Counted from the stretch's first letter, positions 1 through 8,912 are shown. The stretch: 64,000 nt of DNA from Microbacterium sp. Clip185 (GCF_028743715.1 NZ_CP117996.1:3100001-3164000), one strand, 5' to 3'. The notes: generated by a model from the letters alone, not told the origin. Made by a program: numbers and translations.

Positions 1-637
1 CGGCGGCGTGGTCGCCGTACTGCACGCCGGCACGCGCGACGATGTGACGCACGAGCGAGTAGCCGTTGGCGTGGAGACCGCTCGAGGCCAGGGCGATCAC
101 GGCGTCGCCCGGGCGGACGCGGTCGGCGCCCAGCACCCGGTCGGCCTCGACAACGCCGGTGGCGGCACCGGCGACGTCGTAGTCGGCGACTCCGAGGAGC
201 CCCGGATGCTCGGCCGTCTCTCCGCCCACGAGCGCGGTTCCGGTGGCTTCACAGCCCTCGGCGATACCGCGCACGATGGCGGCGATGCGCTCGGGGACGA
301 CCTTGCCGCACGCGATGTAGTCGGTCATGAACAGCGGCTTGGCGCCGACCACGACGATGTCGTCGACGACCATGCCGACCAGGTCCTGCCCGATCGTGTC
401 GTGCTTGTCGATCGCCTGCGCGATGGCGACCTTGGTGCCCACGCCGTCGGTGCTGGAGGCCAACAGCGGCCGGCGGTAGCCGAGAAGAGCGGAGGCGTCG
501 AACAGCCCTGCGAATCCGCCGACGCCGCCCAGGACCTCGGGGCCCTGGGTGCGACGCACGGCCGACTTCATGAGTTCGACGGCCAGATCACCCGCGGCGG
601 TGTCTACACCCGCGGCGGCATAGGGATCGGGAGCCAC
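1..637 (-). CDS. purM: Phosphoribosylformylglycinamidine cyclo-ligase (AIR synthetase), N-terminal part
   Basis: Fifth step of purine biosynthesis: ATP-dependent closure of FGAM to aminoimidazole ribotide, in the cytosol. About 212 codons are visible; the C-terminal part lies beyond the left edge. The N-terminus reads as a family start (NPYA-like [13 protein letters not shown]), followed by DGVGTK near residue 65, the [23 protein letters not shown] block and GGETAEHPG, all classic PurM motifs. The GTG at 635-637 is the first start codon after an in-frame stop; a purine-rich GAGGGG abuts it, which is close for a ribosome site, so the start could be internal. It opens the scattered purine-gene set of this window (purD, purC, purSQ follow on the other strand). 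Confidence 0.93.
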   Translation of the reverse strand, partial: MAPDPYAAAGVDTAAGDLAVELMKSAVRRTQGPEVLGGVGGFAGLFDASALLGYRRPLLASSTDGVGTKVAIAQAIDKHDTIGQDLVGMVVDDIVVVGAKPLFMTDYIACGKVVPERIAAIVRGIAEGCEATGTALVGGETAEHPGLLGVADYDVAGAATGVVEADRVLGADRVRPGDAVIALASSGLHANGYSLVRHIVARAGVQYGDHAA

Positions 638-862
638 CCCCTCAGCCTACCCGGCCGAGCGCACCGTCGCTCCGCCCCCGTGGGGCGGGGCGACATGTGC
701 ACGATCGGTGGGGCGCACGTGTACGCACGGGGCGCATGGGGCGGAGAGATCGGCAGCGGTCGTGCAGACCTCGCCGCACGGATGCGGGGTGGGCGAGGAG
801 GGGATGGACGCAGTGAGGGGAAGCACCCGCGACGAGGGCGAGGCGGCCCCTACAATGACGGC

Positions 863-1453
863 ATGCCGAGCGCCGAGAGGCCGCAGTGGGTGGTCCGCGA
901 AGACGCGGGGCCGAGCGTGCTCGCGGCGCTCTATCTGCGGCAGATGCTCGGCATCCGCAGCCCCGAGGAGCTGCCAGGGCTCCGCGGTGTCCGGACCGAC
1001 GCACCCGAGGCGGATGCCGTGCTGGAGCGGCAGTGGCGTGCGCTGTGGGCGATGACCGTAGAGCCGTTGGCGCATCCCTCAGAGGTGCCGCTGGAGCTCA
1101 TCGCGGGCATGGACACCCTGCTCGCGCTGCCCGCCGACGGCGCCGATGAGTTGCGCGCGGCGATCGTCCCGCACGCTGGTGCGGCTCTCGCCTTCGCCCG
1201 CTCCGCGAGCGCCGTCCACACCGATCGCGTGCGCGGCTCGTCGTACCGCGCCTACGCGAGCGCGATCGCCGTGCACGAGCGCGAGGTGGGCCGGCGCGCG
1301 CACTCGTTCGAGCTGAACGTCCAGGTGCTGCCGCTCGCCCAGCGAGGTCTCTGGTGGATCGGATCCCTCACGATCGCGGTGACCGACGGTCTGCGCGCAG
1401 ACGTGGCTGCCTTCGACGCGGCGATCCACCCGATCATCGCGGAACTGGCCTGA
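863..1453 (+). CDS. Conserved hypothetical protein (196 aa)
   Basis: A soluble protein of 196 residues with no signal peptide, membrane segment or motif I recognise. It is Ala-rich and looks alpha-helical, with a Trp-rich start (PQWVVRED) and a C-terminal region (QVLPLAQRGLWWIGSLTIAVTDGLR) that suggests a buried beta-strand core. The ATG at 863 is preferred over upstream in-frame codons because the upstream part of the open frame is antisense to purM. It is divergent from purM and convergent with the next gene. Function unknown; codon use matches real genes in the window. Confidence 0.75.
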   Translation: MPSAERPQWVVREDAGPSVLAALYLRQMLGIRSPEELPGLRGVRTDAPEADAVLERQWRALWAMTVEPLAHPSEVPLELIAGMDTLLALPADGADELRAAIVPHAGAALAFARSASAVHTDRVRGSSYRAYASAIAVHEREVGRRAHSFELNVQVLPLAQRGLWWIGSLTIAVTDGLRADVAAFDAAIHPIIAELA

Positions 1454-1455
1454 GT

Positions 1456-1806
1456 TCAGTCGTCGTCGCGTCGCACGTGGGCGACTTCCACCGAGACATC
1501 CCGTGCGCGTCGCACCATGGCCCGGTCGAAGAGGAGGGCGATGACCCCGCCGATCGTGAGGCCGACGACGGCGCAGACGAGGGCGAGGAATCCGAACACC
1601 TGCATCTGCGTGTACTGCACGCCCGCGGCGCTCGGCTCGTCGGTGCCGTGGAACGCGAAGGTCAGGATCATCGCGACGAGCACACCCACCGCCGCACCCA
1701 GAACGAGGAAGACCCCGTACTTGGGTGCGCGACGAACCCGCAGGGTCTCGACGTGCTCGTCGGTCACCATTCGGGGGGTCTGGGGGTCCTGCGGCTCGGG
1801 GGCCAT
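1456..1806 (-). CDS. Small two-helix membrane protein (116 aa)
   Basis: A conserved-looking actinobacterial membrane protein. About 30 cytoplasmic N-terminal residues rich in Pro and Arg precede a first hydrophobic helix (YGVFLVLGAAVGVLVAMILTF, about residues 30-50). A short loop and a second helix (VFGFLALVCAVVGLTIGGVIALLF, about 70-93) follow, then a charged tail (RRARDVSVEVAHVRRDDD). The ATG at 1806 starts the frame. It ends 2 bases beyond the stop of the convergent upstream gene, so the two may share 3' sequence. Function unknown. Confidence 0.75.
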   Translation of the reverse strand: MAPEPQDPQTPRMVTDEHVETLRVRRAPKYGVFLVLGAAVGVLVAMILTFAFHGTDEPSAAGVQYTQMQVFGFLALVCAVVGLTIGGVIALLFDRAMVRRARDVSVEVAHVRRDDD

Positions 1807-1877
1807 GCATCCATTGTCGCATCCGCGGGGTACACAGCCGGGCCGCCTCCCGCGCAGCTCCTATCGTGGATCGGGTG

Positions 1878-2417
1878 ATGACTGCTGTCGAGCTGAGGGA
1901 GGGCTTCGTCCTGCGGCCGCTGGCGATGGGAGACGCGAGCGCGCTGGCGGATGCCTATCGACGCAACCGGGAACATCTCGCGCCCTGGGAGCCCCTGCGG
2001 CCGGAACGCTTCTTCACGCAGGACGGTCAGGAGGAGGACATCGCGGCCCGGGCCGCGTCAGCCGAGGCGGGCGCGGGCTGCTCGCTCGGCGTGTTCCACG
2101 GCGAGCGGATCGTCGGACGGTTCAACCTCGCCGGCATCGTCCGCGGCCCGTTCCAGAGCGGGGGGCTCGGCTACTGGGTCGATCGCGACGTCACGGGGCG
2201 AGGGATCGCGACGTCAGCGGTGAGAGCCATCGTGACGGCGGCACGTGAAGAGCTCGGACTGCACCGCCTGGAGGCCAGCACCCTGACGCACAACCACGCC
2301 TCTCAGAGCGTGCTGCGCAAGGCCGGCTTCGAGCAGATCGGCTTCGCTCCCCGGTATCTCCAGATCGCCGGCCGATGGCAGGACCACAACCTGTACCAGG
2401 TCATCCTCCACACGTGA
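1878..2417 (+). CDS. GNAT-family N-acetyltransferase (RimJ/RimL-like)
   Basis: Acetyl-CoA-dependent N-acetyltransferase of 179 residues. The RimJ-like pattern is visible: an N-terminal LRPLAMGDASALADAYRRN, a central GYWVDRDVTGRGIATSAVRA containing the acetyl-CoA pyrophosphate-binding loop (GRGIAT, about residues 112-117), and the late motif NHASQSVLRKAGFEQIG typical of ribosomal-protein or small-molecule acetyltransferases. The start is the ATG at 1878; an in-frame GTG lies directly before it. It stands alone and is followed by a double hairpin. The substrate cannot be read from sequence. Confidence 0.88.
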   Translation: MTAVELREGFVLRPLAMGDASALADAYRRNREHLAPWEPLRPERFFTQDGQEEDIAARAASAEAGAGCSLGVFHGERIVGRFNLAGIVRGPFQSGGLGYWVDRDVTGRGIATSAVRAIVTAAREELGLHRLEASTLTHNHASQSVLRKAGFEQIGFAPRYLQIAGRWQDHNLYQVILHT

Positions 2418-2436
2418 CAGGGACACCCGAGGCACA

Positions 2437-2505
2437 CCGAAGCGCCGGCCCCCAGGACCGGCGCTTCGGGTTTCGGCGCCCCGCGGAAGCCGTTCGCGGG
2501 GCGCC
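2437..2505. terminator. Two tandem hairpins between convergent genes
   Basis: First hairpin: CCGAAGCGCCGG (2437-2448) pairs perfectly with CCGGCGCTTCGG (2458-2469). Second hairpin: GGCGCCCCGCG (2475-2485) pairs with CGCGGGGCGCC (2495-2505). They fill the gap between the stop of the GNAT gene and the stop of the HtaA gene on the other strand, as expected for a bidirectional terminator. There is no long T run, which is common in high-GC bacteria. Confidence 0.75.
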
Positions 2506-2512
2506 GAGTCTG

Positions 2513-5017
2513 TCAGGCGCGCTGACGGCGGCGCACGGCCACCACCAGCAGCAGGCCGCCGAACGCGATCACGCCGGCACCGAGCCAGAGCGCGCCCGTG
2601 GGTGCTGCGCTACCGGTGGACGCGAGCGCGCTGTCGGTTGCGCTGTCGCACGGCACCTCGGCACCCAGCGGCAGCGAGAACGTCACGGCATCCAGCGCCG
2701 TGCCGGCCTCGTAGAAGCCCGCGAACGCCTGTGCGCCCGCCGAGGTGAGGGTCGCCGCCGCTCCGGAGAACGTCACACGGTTCGCCGACTCCTGGGCCTG
2801 AGGCAGCGACAGCGTCGCGAACACGATGCCCGACGCGTTCGTGTCGGGCGAACCGTTGAAGCCCTTCGACTGCACGTTCAGGATGAGCGAGGCGGAACTC
2901 GCGCTGTTGATCTGGATGCGGGGGTTGGACAGTGTCATGTCGAGCGCGCCGCTGTGGCCGGTGTAGTGGACGGACCCGCCGAAGCTCACGCGCCCGCGGT
3001 CGGTCTCGGTGCTGAAGGCACCCGACCCCGATCCCCAGCCGCCCTCGATCGAGCCGTTCGCGACGGAGCCGGTGACGTAGGAGCGGAGCGACTCCTTGAC
3101 CCCCCAGTCGATGCTCGCGCCCGACACGGCGCGGGCGACGCAGGTCGGTGCGGCGACCTGCTCCACAGCGGGGACGACGGCCGCGGCGGTGACCGAGAAG
3201 GGAGCGGATGCGACGACCGCACCGTTCACGCTGAGCTCGACCGTGTGGGCACCCACCGGGAAGTCGGCGGGGACGTTCCAGCTGAAGGTGACGGTGCCGC
3301 TGCCGCTCGCCGGCACGGTGCCGATCGTGACCGGCTCCGAGTGGGCGACGGCCGTGACCTCGTCACCGGGCTGGAAGCCGCCACCGGTGATCGTGAGAAG
3401 CGATCCCTGCTGCGCGCTCGCGCCGACGGGGAAGCCGACGAAGGGTGCCAGGGGCACGGCGACCGCGACAGGGGTGAGCGTGTCGAGCGAGCGATCGGTG
3501 ACGGAGAGAGCGTGTGCGGCGGAGGTCGCGACCTGATAGCTCTTCGACGCATCGAGGGCGCCGGCGGGCACGGTCAGCGTCGTCGAGAACGCGCCGTCGA
3601 CGACAGCGGCCGAGGGGACCCACGCCTGAGCGATCCAGCCCTCCGCCGGCAGCGGCGCGCCGCCGCTCCAGACGGAGCTCTCACCGAACAGGACGTAGAC
3701 GCCGTTCGCGGCTCCGGCACCGGTGAAGCCGGTCCCCGCGATCGTCAGCACGTTCTCGACCGACGCGTCGAGCGGTGCGCTCGGCGCCACGCTCACAGCC
3801 GGCTCGACCACGGGCTGCGGCTCGGGCTCGGGCTGCGGCTCGGGCTGCGGCTCGGGCTCGGGCTCCGGCTCCGGCTGGGGCTCGGGCTGCACGGCGGCGA
3901 ACGAGACGACCGCCTTCGCGTCCTGGGAGCGGTCGTTCATCGCGGTGTGGTTGGCGAGCGTGTACAGGGCGGTCCCGCCGCTCTTCGGCTGCACCGTGAA
4001 CGTCGTCGTGAACGAGCCGTCCGCCTCGAACTTCACCATCGTGGGCGTGGTGGGGTTCGAGGTGATCTGCTTGGCGCCGGTCGTGCACCGGTTCGCCGCG
4101 ATGAACGTGAACGACACTTCGCCGAGCGGCACGTCGACGCACGTCGTGAGGTAGATCGGCTGGTCCGGGTTGTAGCCGGTTCCGCTGACGGTGATCTCCT
4201 CGCCCGCGGGATCGAGGCCGGTCGACTTCGACAGCGTGAGGGTCGGGGTCCGCTCAGCGACGGGCGCGGTGATCGTCACCGCGACGGCCGCGGAGGTGGA
4301 TGCCGCGTACGCCGCTGCATCCGTCGGGGTGAAGACGGCCTTCAGCGTGTGGGTGGCGACACTCAGCGCGGAGTTGCGCAGCACCGCGCTGCCCGACGAC
4401 ACCGGCACACTGCCGAGGGATGCGGCGCCGTCGAAGAACTCGACCGAGCCCCCGGCGGAGGGCTCGACCGTTGCCGTGAACACCACCTCGGCGCCCGCGA
4501 CAGCCGACGCCGGCGACGCCGAGAGGGTCGTCGTCGTCGCGGCGGCGGGGAACAGCTGTGCCCAGTCGATCGCGACGCCGGTGCGCGCATAGAGGTTGCT
4601 CGCGCTGGGGTTGGAGCGCGACGGCCAGGCGATCACGTCGTAGGACCTGGTGCGATCCAGCGTGGCCGCCGGCTGCTCGAGCGAGCCGGAGATGGCGCCG
4701 GCGGCGTCCGGGTAGACCGCCGCGGCGGGGATGCTGCCGCCGAGCTGGATGCTCGACAGATCCGTGTCAGCGGGAATGAGAGCGATGTAGAGCGAACGCT
4801 GCGCCTGGCCCGGCAGGAGCGGGACGTTGCCGTAGCCGTCTCCCGTGACGGCGACGCTGACAGACGTGCCGGGGTCGACGGCAGCGGTCGCCGAGAGGGT
4901 GTAGCTGGCGGCCTGGGCGGGAACGGCGGCGCCGATGACGGCGGCGGAGGCGACGAGGGCGGTCGCCACCGCGCTCGCGAGCAGGCGCCGCAGCGACGCT
5001 CGAGGTGATCTGTGCAC
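2513..5017 (-). CDS. Cell-wall-anchored HtaA-domain haem-binding protein
   Basis: A large surface protein (834 aa) likely to capture haem or haemoproteins and pass haem to the HmuTUV importer encoded next to it. Order: signal peptide (about 1-36, cleavage after AQA), extracellular beta-rich region with a bacterial Ig-like repeat (about 160-250), a Pro-Glu/Gln linker (about 375-400, bases 3810-3890), further Ig-like domains, an HtaA domain with the typical SGASIDWGVKESLRSYV start (about 640-790), then LASTG (about residue 800), a hydrophobic helix and RRRQRA. The LAXTG pentapeptide fits a class E sortase signal. Start GTG at 5017 has AAGGAG six bases upstream. An iron box lies just upstream, so expression in low iron is expected. 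Confidence 0.9.
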   Translation of the reverse strand: MHRSPRASLRRLLASAVATALVASAAVIGAAVPAQAASYTLSATAAVDPGTSVSVAVTGDGYGNVPLLPGQAQRSLYIALIPADTDLSSIQLGGSIPAAAVYPDAAGAISGSLEQPAATLDRTRSYDVIAWPSRSNPSASNLYARTGVAIDWAQLFPAAATTTTLSASPASAVAGAEVVFTATVEPSAGGSVEFFDGAASLGSVPVSSGSAVLRNSALSVATHTLKAVFTPTDAAAYAASTSAAVAVTITAPVAERTPTLTLSKSTGLDPAGEEITVSGTGYNPDQPIYLTTCVDVPLGEVSFTFIAANRCTTGAKQITSNPTTPTMVKFEADGSFTTTFTVQPKSGGTALYTLANHTAMNDRSQDAKAVVSFAAVQPEPQPEPEPEPEPQPEPQPEPEPQPVVEPAVSVAPSAPLDASVENVLTIAGTGFTGAGAANGVYVLFGESSVWSGGAPLPAEGWIAQAWVPSAAVVDGAFSTTLTVPAGALDASKSYQVATSAAHALSVTDRSLDTLTPVAVAVPLAPFVGFPVGASAQQGSLLTITGGGFQPGDEVTAVAHSEPVTIGTVPASGSGTVTFSWNVPADFPVGAHTVELSVNGAVVASAPFSVTAAAVVPAVEQVAAPTCVARAVSGASIDWGVKESLRSYVTGSVANGSIEGGWGSGSGAFSTETDRGRVSFGGSVHYTGHSGALDMTLSNPRIQINSASSASLILNVQSKGFNGSPDTNASGIVFATLSLPQAQESANRVTFSGAAATLTSAGAQAFAGFYEAGTALDAVTFSLPLGAEVPCDSATDSALASTGSAAPTGALWLGAGVIAFGGLLLVVAVRRRQRA
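3810..3890 (-). repeat. In-gene Pro-Glu/Gln-Pro coding repeat
   Basis: On the plus strand this is a run of GGCTCG/GGCTGC hexamers, encoding alternating Glu-Pro and Gln-Pro on the minus strand. It forms the extended linker of the HtaA surface protein. Simple hexamer repeats of this kind can change length by slippage without breaking the frame. Confidence 0.85.
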
Positions 5018-5077
5018 GGGAACTCCTTGCGGAAGGCGGGTCGGTGACCGCTCTGATGCGATCCATCACGGTCGGAG

Positions 5078-5096
5078 TTAGCTTAGCCTTACCAAA
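5078..5096. promoter_or_regulatory. Iron box (DtxR/IdeR-like operator)
   Basis: TTAGCTTAGCCTTACCAAA agrees at 15 of 19 positions with the DtxR/IdeR consensus TTAGGTTAGGCTAACCTAA (my count by eye). It lies 61 bases upstream of the HtaA surface-protein start and a second, weaker copy precedes the other haem operon. Iron-dependent repression is therefore inferred. Confidence 0.8.
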
Positions 5097-5125
5097 GTTG
5101 AATCTGGGAATTCGATATGCGCCCG

Positions 5126-5902
5126 TTACGCGGACCGACGGGGCAGGACGATCGGCCGGCCGGTGTCGGGGTCATCGATGATCCGCACACCGGTCGCGTA
5201 GACGGACTCGATGCGATCGGCTGTGAGCACGGCGGCCGGCGCTCCGACCGCGGCGAGCGTTCCGCCGGCGATCATCGCCACATCGTCCGCGTACGCGGCG
5301 GCGAGGGAGAGATCGTGCAGCACGATGACGACGGCACGACCGATGCCCGCCAGGCGGCGGGCGGCCCGCAGGACATCCTCCTGATGCCGGAGATCCAGCG
5401 CCGCGGTCGGTTCATCGAGGAGGACGACGGGGGTCTCCTGCGCGAGTACCCGCGCCAGCGAGACGCGCGCCTTCTCGCCCCCTGACAGCGAGACATAGGT
5501 CCGCTCGGCCAGATGCGCGACATCCGCAGCGGCCATGGCTTCGGCGATGGCGTCGTCGTCGCTTGCGCCGTCCGGGCCGCGCCACGGCGCACGGCCCATC
5601 GCCACCACCTCGTGCGCGGTGAAGGCGAACGCCACCCGGTTCTCCTGCAGCAGCACCGACCGCATCCGCGCCAGCTCCGGCGGCCGGACGTCGCCGACGG
5701 GTCGCCCGTCCACCAGCACCTCGCCGGAGGAGGGCCGCACATCGCCCGCCATGACACCGAGCAGGCTCGACTTGCCCGCGCCGTTCGGGCCCACGAGTGC
5801 GAGGACGCGCCCGAACGCGACGTCCATCGTGACGTCGCGGAGGATGTCGGCGCCGCCCACGCGCAGGTCGACCGAGCGCAGACGAATGGCCGCGGCGGTC
5901 AT
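5126..5902 (-). CDS. hmuV: Haem ABC importer, ATP-binding protein
   Basis: ATPase of the haemin importer, cytoplasmic face of the membrane. Visible motifs: Walker A GPNGAGKSS (about residues 37-45), signature LSGGEKARVSLARVLA, Walker B VVLLDEPTAALD and the switch HDLSLAAAYAD. At 258 aa it has the usual size for HmuV/FecE-like subunits. I chose the ATG at 5902 because it overlaps the stop of hmuU as ATGA; a GTG two codons earlier is also in frame. It is the last gene of the minus-strand operon HtaA-hmuT-hmuU-hmuV. Confidence 0.93.
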   Translation of the reverse strand: MTAAAIRLRSVDLRVGGADILRDVTMDVAFGRVLALVGPNGAGKSSLLGVMAGDVRPSSGEVLVDGRPVGDVRPPELARMRSVLLQENRVAFAFTAHEVVAMGRAPWRGPDGASDDDAIAEAMAAADVAHLAERTYVSLSGGEKARVSLARVLAQETPVVLLDEPTAALDLRHQEDVLRAARRLAGIGRAVVIVLHDLSLAAAYADDVAMIAGGTLAAVGAPAAVLTADRIESVYATGVRIIDDPDTGRPIVLPRRSA

Positions 5903-6948
5903 GCCCACCCCCCGCCGCGCAGACGACTGCGCCGGATGAGCCAGTAGAAGAACGGGCCGCCGATGAGAGAGGTGAGGATGCCGATGGGCAGATCGGCCGC
6001 GGGCACGAGCGTGCGAGCGAGCAGGTCCGCGTAGACCAGCAGCACGGCGCCGCCGAGCAACGACGCGACCAGAAGCGGACGGTTCGCGGGTCCGAGCAGC
6101 ATCCGCGCAAGGTGCGGCACGACGAGCCCGACGAACGCGATGATCCCGACGAACGCCACGGCCACCCCCGTCATCGACGCGACGAGCACGATCGAGACGA
6201 TCCGCAGCCGCTCCACCCGCACGCCGAGGTGCGCGGCCGTCCGCTCCCCCAGAGCGAGCAGGTCATATCGTCGCGCCAGTGCGAGCGCGCCCGCGGCTGC
6301 GACGGCACCCACCGATGCGACGACCCCGACCTCGTCCCACCGGGAGCCGTTCATCGAGCCGAGCTGCCAGAAGACGATCTGCTCCCTGGACGCGGTGTCG
6401 CCGACGAACATGAACACGGCCAGCGCGGCTCCCGCGAAGGCATTGACGGCGATGCCGGTGAGGATGAGCGTCACGGACTCGGTGCGTCCCTGAGTACGCG
6501 CCGTCGCGTAGACGATCACGGTCGCCAGCAGTCCGCCGGCGAAGGCGAACACGGCGGTCGTCCAGCCACCGAAAGCGGCGATGCCGAAGGTGAGGGATGC
6601 GGCGGCGCCGACCGCGGCACCGGAGGAGACGCCGACCACACCGGGCTCTGCGAGCGGATTGCCGAAGATGGACTGCATCACCGCTCCGGCCACGGCCAGC
6701 AGGGCTCCGACGAGCAGCGACATCACCACACGGGGGAAGCGGATCTGCCAGAGCGTCTGCTCGACGAGCGCGTCCGTCGGCGCCCAGCCGTTGGCGAACC
6801 CGATCGCGCGGAGGAGCGAGCCCACGACCTCGGATGCGGGGATGGCCAGCTGTCCCACGCCCGCGGACAGCAGCACGCCCACCACCAGGAGGATGCCGGC
6901 GGCACCTCCTACCAGCATCCGCCGATGCCGCACGGAACGCGCGGTCAC
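5899..6948 (-). CDS. hmuU: Haem ABC importer, FecCD-family permease
   Basis: Membrane permease for haem (349 aa, about ten helices). Typical FecCD-family segments are visible: MSLLVGALLAVAGAVMQSIFGNPLAEPGVVGVSSGAAVGAA, LILTGIAVNAF, GSMNGSRW and VGIIAFVGLVVPHLARMLLGP. The open frame extends upstream but into antisense-like sequence; the GTG at 6948 overlaps the hmuT stop as GTGA and gives a normal N-terminus (TARSVRHRRMLVGGAAG). It is translationally coupled on both sides. Confidence 0.93.
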   Translation of the reverse strand: MTARSVRHRRMLVGGAAGILLVVGVLLSAGVGQLAIPASEVVGSLLRAIGFANGWAPTDALVEQTLWQIRFPRVVMSLLVGALLAVAGAVMQSIFGNPLAEPGVVGVSSGAAVGAAASLTFGIAAFGGWTTAVFAFAGGLLATVIVYATARTQGRTESVTLILTGIAVNAFAGAALAVFMFVGDTASREQIVFWQLGSMNGSRWDEVGVVASVGAVAAAGALALARRYDLLALGERTAAHLGVRVERLRIVSIVLVASMTGVAVAFVGIIAFVGLVVPHLARMLLGPANRPLLVASLLGGAVLLVYADLLARTLVPAADLPIGILTSLIGGPFFYWLIRRSRLRGGGWA

Positions 6949-8042
6949 GAGGCGGCCGGCGCGTACACGGCTCGCGCCAGGGCCTCGAGCACCTCCGCCG
7001 ATCGCGGGCCGAACGAGAGGATCTGACCGTCCTCCATGTCGACGAAGCGGCGGTGCGCCCCCGCAGCGGTGATCGCGATCGCAGGTTTGGCGGTGAGGAG
7101 CCCGTCCACGCCGCCCACCGAATCGAGCCCGCCCGTCATGACGAGGATCAGATCGGGGTTCGCCGCGACCATCGCCTCGTCGGTGAGCGGCCGCATCCCG
7201 TCCCATCCGAGCTCCCCGGCGACGTCCACGCCTCCCAGAGCCCTGATGATCTCGTCGGCACCGGACTCCTCACCGAACAGGTAGTACACGCCCGCCGTTC
7301 CGCGCAGGTAGAGGAAGACCATGCGCAGCCGATCCCCCTCGGCGGCCGGTGCGACCGCTGCGATGTCGGCGCGCACCCGTTCGACCTCCGCGCCGATGCG
7401 CTCCGCGAGAGCCTCGCCCGAAGCCTGGGCGCCGAACACCGCCGCCACGTCGCGGGCGAGTTGCTGCGCACCGGCGAACGAAGACTCGTTCGCCACGAAG
7501 ACGACCGGGATACCCACATCCCGCAACTGCTCGACGACGTCGCGCGGACCGATCGAGCCGTCCGTGATGACGAGCGTGGGCCGGAGCGCAATGACGGCCT
7601 CGGAGCTGACGGTGTGCCCGCCGGTCGTGACGACGGGCAGGTCTTCCACTCCCGGGAAGGTCGTCGAGACGTCGCGGCCCACGAGAGTGCCGCCGAAACC
7701 GAGCCCCCACACCGTGGCCGCGAGCGAACCCGACAGGTCCATCGCGACCACGCGCGAGGTATCGGAGACCGTCACCTCGCTCGCACCCTGCAGGTCGTGG
7801 GAGAGCACGGTTGCGGGGAGCGTCTGCGTCGGACTCTCATCCACCGGATCGATGGCGGCGTGCGGAAGCACGGCCGTGGAGGCGCCCTCGTAGGCGCGTG
7901 GATCGCTCAGGGTCTCGAGATCCGTCAGGGGTCGTGCCGGGCTGGCCGCGGCTGAGACGGCCGGTGTGGGCGTCGGCGACGCGCAGCCCGTCAGCAGAGC
8001 GGCGGTAATCCCCAGTGCGACGACGATCGCGCGACGCCTCAC
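6945..8042 (-). CDS. hmuT: Haem ABC importer, substrate-binding lipoprotein
   Basis: Membrane-tethered haem receptor (365 aa). The lipoprotein signal ends LLTGCASP with the lipobox Cys at about residue 20. The TroA/BtuF-type fold is indicated by RVVAMDLSGSLAATVWGLGFGGTLVGRD, a middle helix region and MTGGLDSVGGVDGLL. The N-terminal extension (about 60 residues after the Cys) is longer than in many binding proteins of this class, as is usual for actinobacterial HmuT. GTG start at 8042 overlaps the stop of the HtaA gene by four bases. Confidence 0.92.
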   Translation of the reverse strand: MRRRAIVVALGITAALLTGCASPTPTPAVSAAASPARPLTDLETLSDPRAYEGASTAVLPHAAIDPVDESPTQTLPATVLSHDLQGASEVTVSDTSRVVAMDLSGSLAATVWGLGFGGTLVGRDVSTTFPGVEDLPVVTTGGHTVSSEAVIALRPTLVITDGSIGPRDVVEQLRDVGIPVVFVANESSFAGAQQLARDVAAVFGAQASGEALAERIGAEVERVRADIAAVAPAAEGDRLRMVFLYLRGTAGVYYLFGEESGADEIIRALGGVDVAGELGWDGMRPLTDEAMVAANPDLILVMTGGLDSVGGVDGLLTAKPAIAITAAGAHRRFVDMEDGQILSFGPRSAEVLEALARAVYAPAAS

Positions 8043-8839
8043 GGGGCATCCTCACGGATGCGGCGCCGACGCGCGACGGCCACGACGGCGACGGATGCGG
8101 CGATCGCAGCGAGCGCGGCCCCGATCCCCCACCTCCAGGCCGTCGCGTCGTCGTCCGCGTTCCCGGCGGCCGATGCCTGGGTCGGTTCGGGCGTCGCCAC
8201 GGCGGCGACATCGGCCTCGGCGCAGGCGAGCTGCACCTCGAACGAGACCGGGTCGAAAGCGGTGCCGGCCTCGTAGCTGCCGAACTGTGCGGCACCGTCG
8301 GCTGTGAGCGTGGTCGCCGCATCGGCCGCGGACAGCACCTCCCCGGTCGGGGCTGGCGTCGTTGCCGTGTCGAGCGCCACGAAGTCGACCTGCTCGGCAC
8401 TGTTCACGCGGTCGGTGGCCCCCGCCAGGGCGTCGTCCATCGACACGCCTCGCACGTCGAGCAGGACGCGGGATCCGCCCGGCTCGAGCACGAGAGTGGG
8501 GTTCGCGATGGTCGTGTCGAGCAGCCCGGCGTGCCCCGAGAAGCGGACACCGCCGCCGAAGGTCACCGATCCCGTCCCCGTGGCGGGGTCGACGCTTCCG
8601 CCGGTCGCCGGCCAGCTGAAGACGGGCGTCTCGTAGGTGGCGCCGTCGATCGGCTCCCACGAGCCCTTCGCGATCGTGCCGGAGATGTAGGAGCGGAACG
8701 ACTCCTTGAAGCCCCAGGTCAACGAGCCTCCTGTCACCGCACACGCCTCGGTTGCGTGCTCCGTCGCGGGGGCGGTCATCGGCACGGTGAGCACAGCTGT
8801 GGCCAGCACGATCGAGGACACGGCGGAACGAAGGAGCAT
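8039..8839 (-). CDS. Secreted/membrane-anchored HtaA-domain haem-binding protein
   Basis: First gene of the haem operon (266 aa). Signal peptide about 1-26, one HtaA domain opening with GGSLTWGFKESFRSYISG (about 37-54) and running to about residue 205, a short Thr/Ala linker, then a membrane helix (IGAALAAIAASVAVVAVA) and an Arg-rich end. Unlike the larger HtaA protein it has no LAXTG motif, so it is anchored by its helix. It probably accepts haem from the wall-bound protein and gives it to HmuT. An iron box lies 23 bases upstream. Confidence 0.9.
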   Translation of the reverse strand: MLLRSAVSSIVLATAVLTVPMTAPATEHATEACAVTGGSLTWGFKESFRSYISGTIAKGSWEPIDGATYETPVFSWPATGGSVDPATGTGSVTFGGGVRFSGHAGLLDTTIANPTLVLEPGGSRVLLDVRGVSMDDALAGATDRVNSAEQVDFVALDTATTPAPTGEVLSAADAATTLTADGAAQFGSYEAGTAFDPVSFEVQLACAEADVAAVATPEPTQASAAGNADDDATAWRWGIGAALAAIAASVAVVAVARRRRIREDAP

Positions 8840-8861
8840 GGCGAGACCATTCCGAACTAGG

Positions 8862-8880
8862 TGAGGTAAGCCTTGCCTAC
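8862..8880. promoter_or_regulatory. Iron box (DtxR/IdeR-like operator), weaker copy
   Basis: TGAGGTAAGCCTTGCCTAC matches the DtxR/IdeR consensus at 13 of 19 positions by my count and has the AGGTAAGC..GCCT character of actinobacterial iron boxes. It sits just upstream of the HtaA-hmuTUV operon, in the place of the promoter. Confidence 0.65.
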
Positions 8881-8912
8881 CCTAGCGGATGGTCGCGCCG
8901 CGCTCGTGACGG

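Noticed and set aside
672..688. Short hairpin CCGCCCC / GGGGCGG upstream of purM
   Set aside because: Seven-base stem in very GC-rich sequence; not above what chance gives here, and not at a gene end.
8..850. Plus-strand open frame at the left edge
   Set aside because: Antisense to purM up to 637 and then non-coding in style; only the part from the ATG at 863 looks like a gene.
638..862. Riboswitch or leader upstream of purM
   Set aside because: I looked for purine-riboswitch-like features and saw none; the 225-base gap shows no conserved structure.
2375..5008. An 877-codon open frame on the plus strand across the HtaA gene
   Set aside because: It is the antisense shadow of the HtaA gene; its product is Arg/Gly/His-rich with no domain, whereas the minus strand has signal peptide, HtaA domain and anchor.
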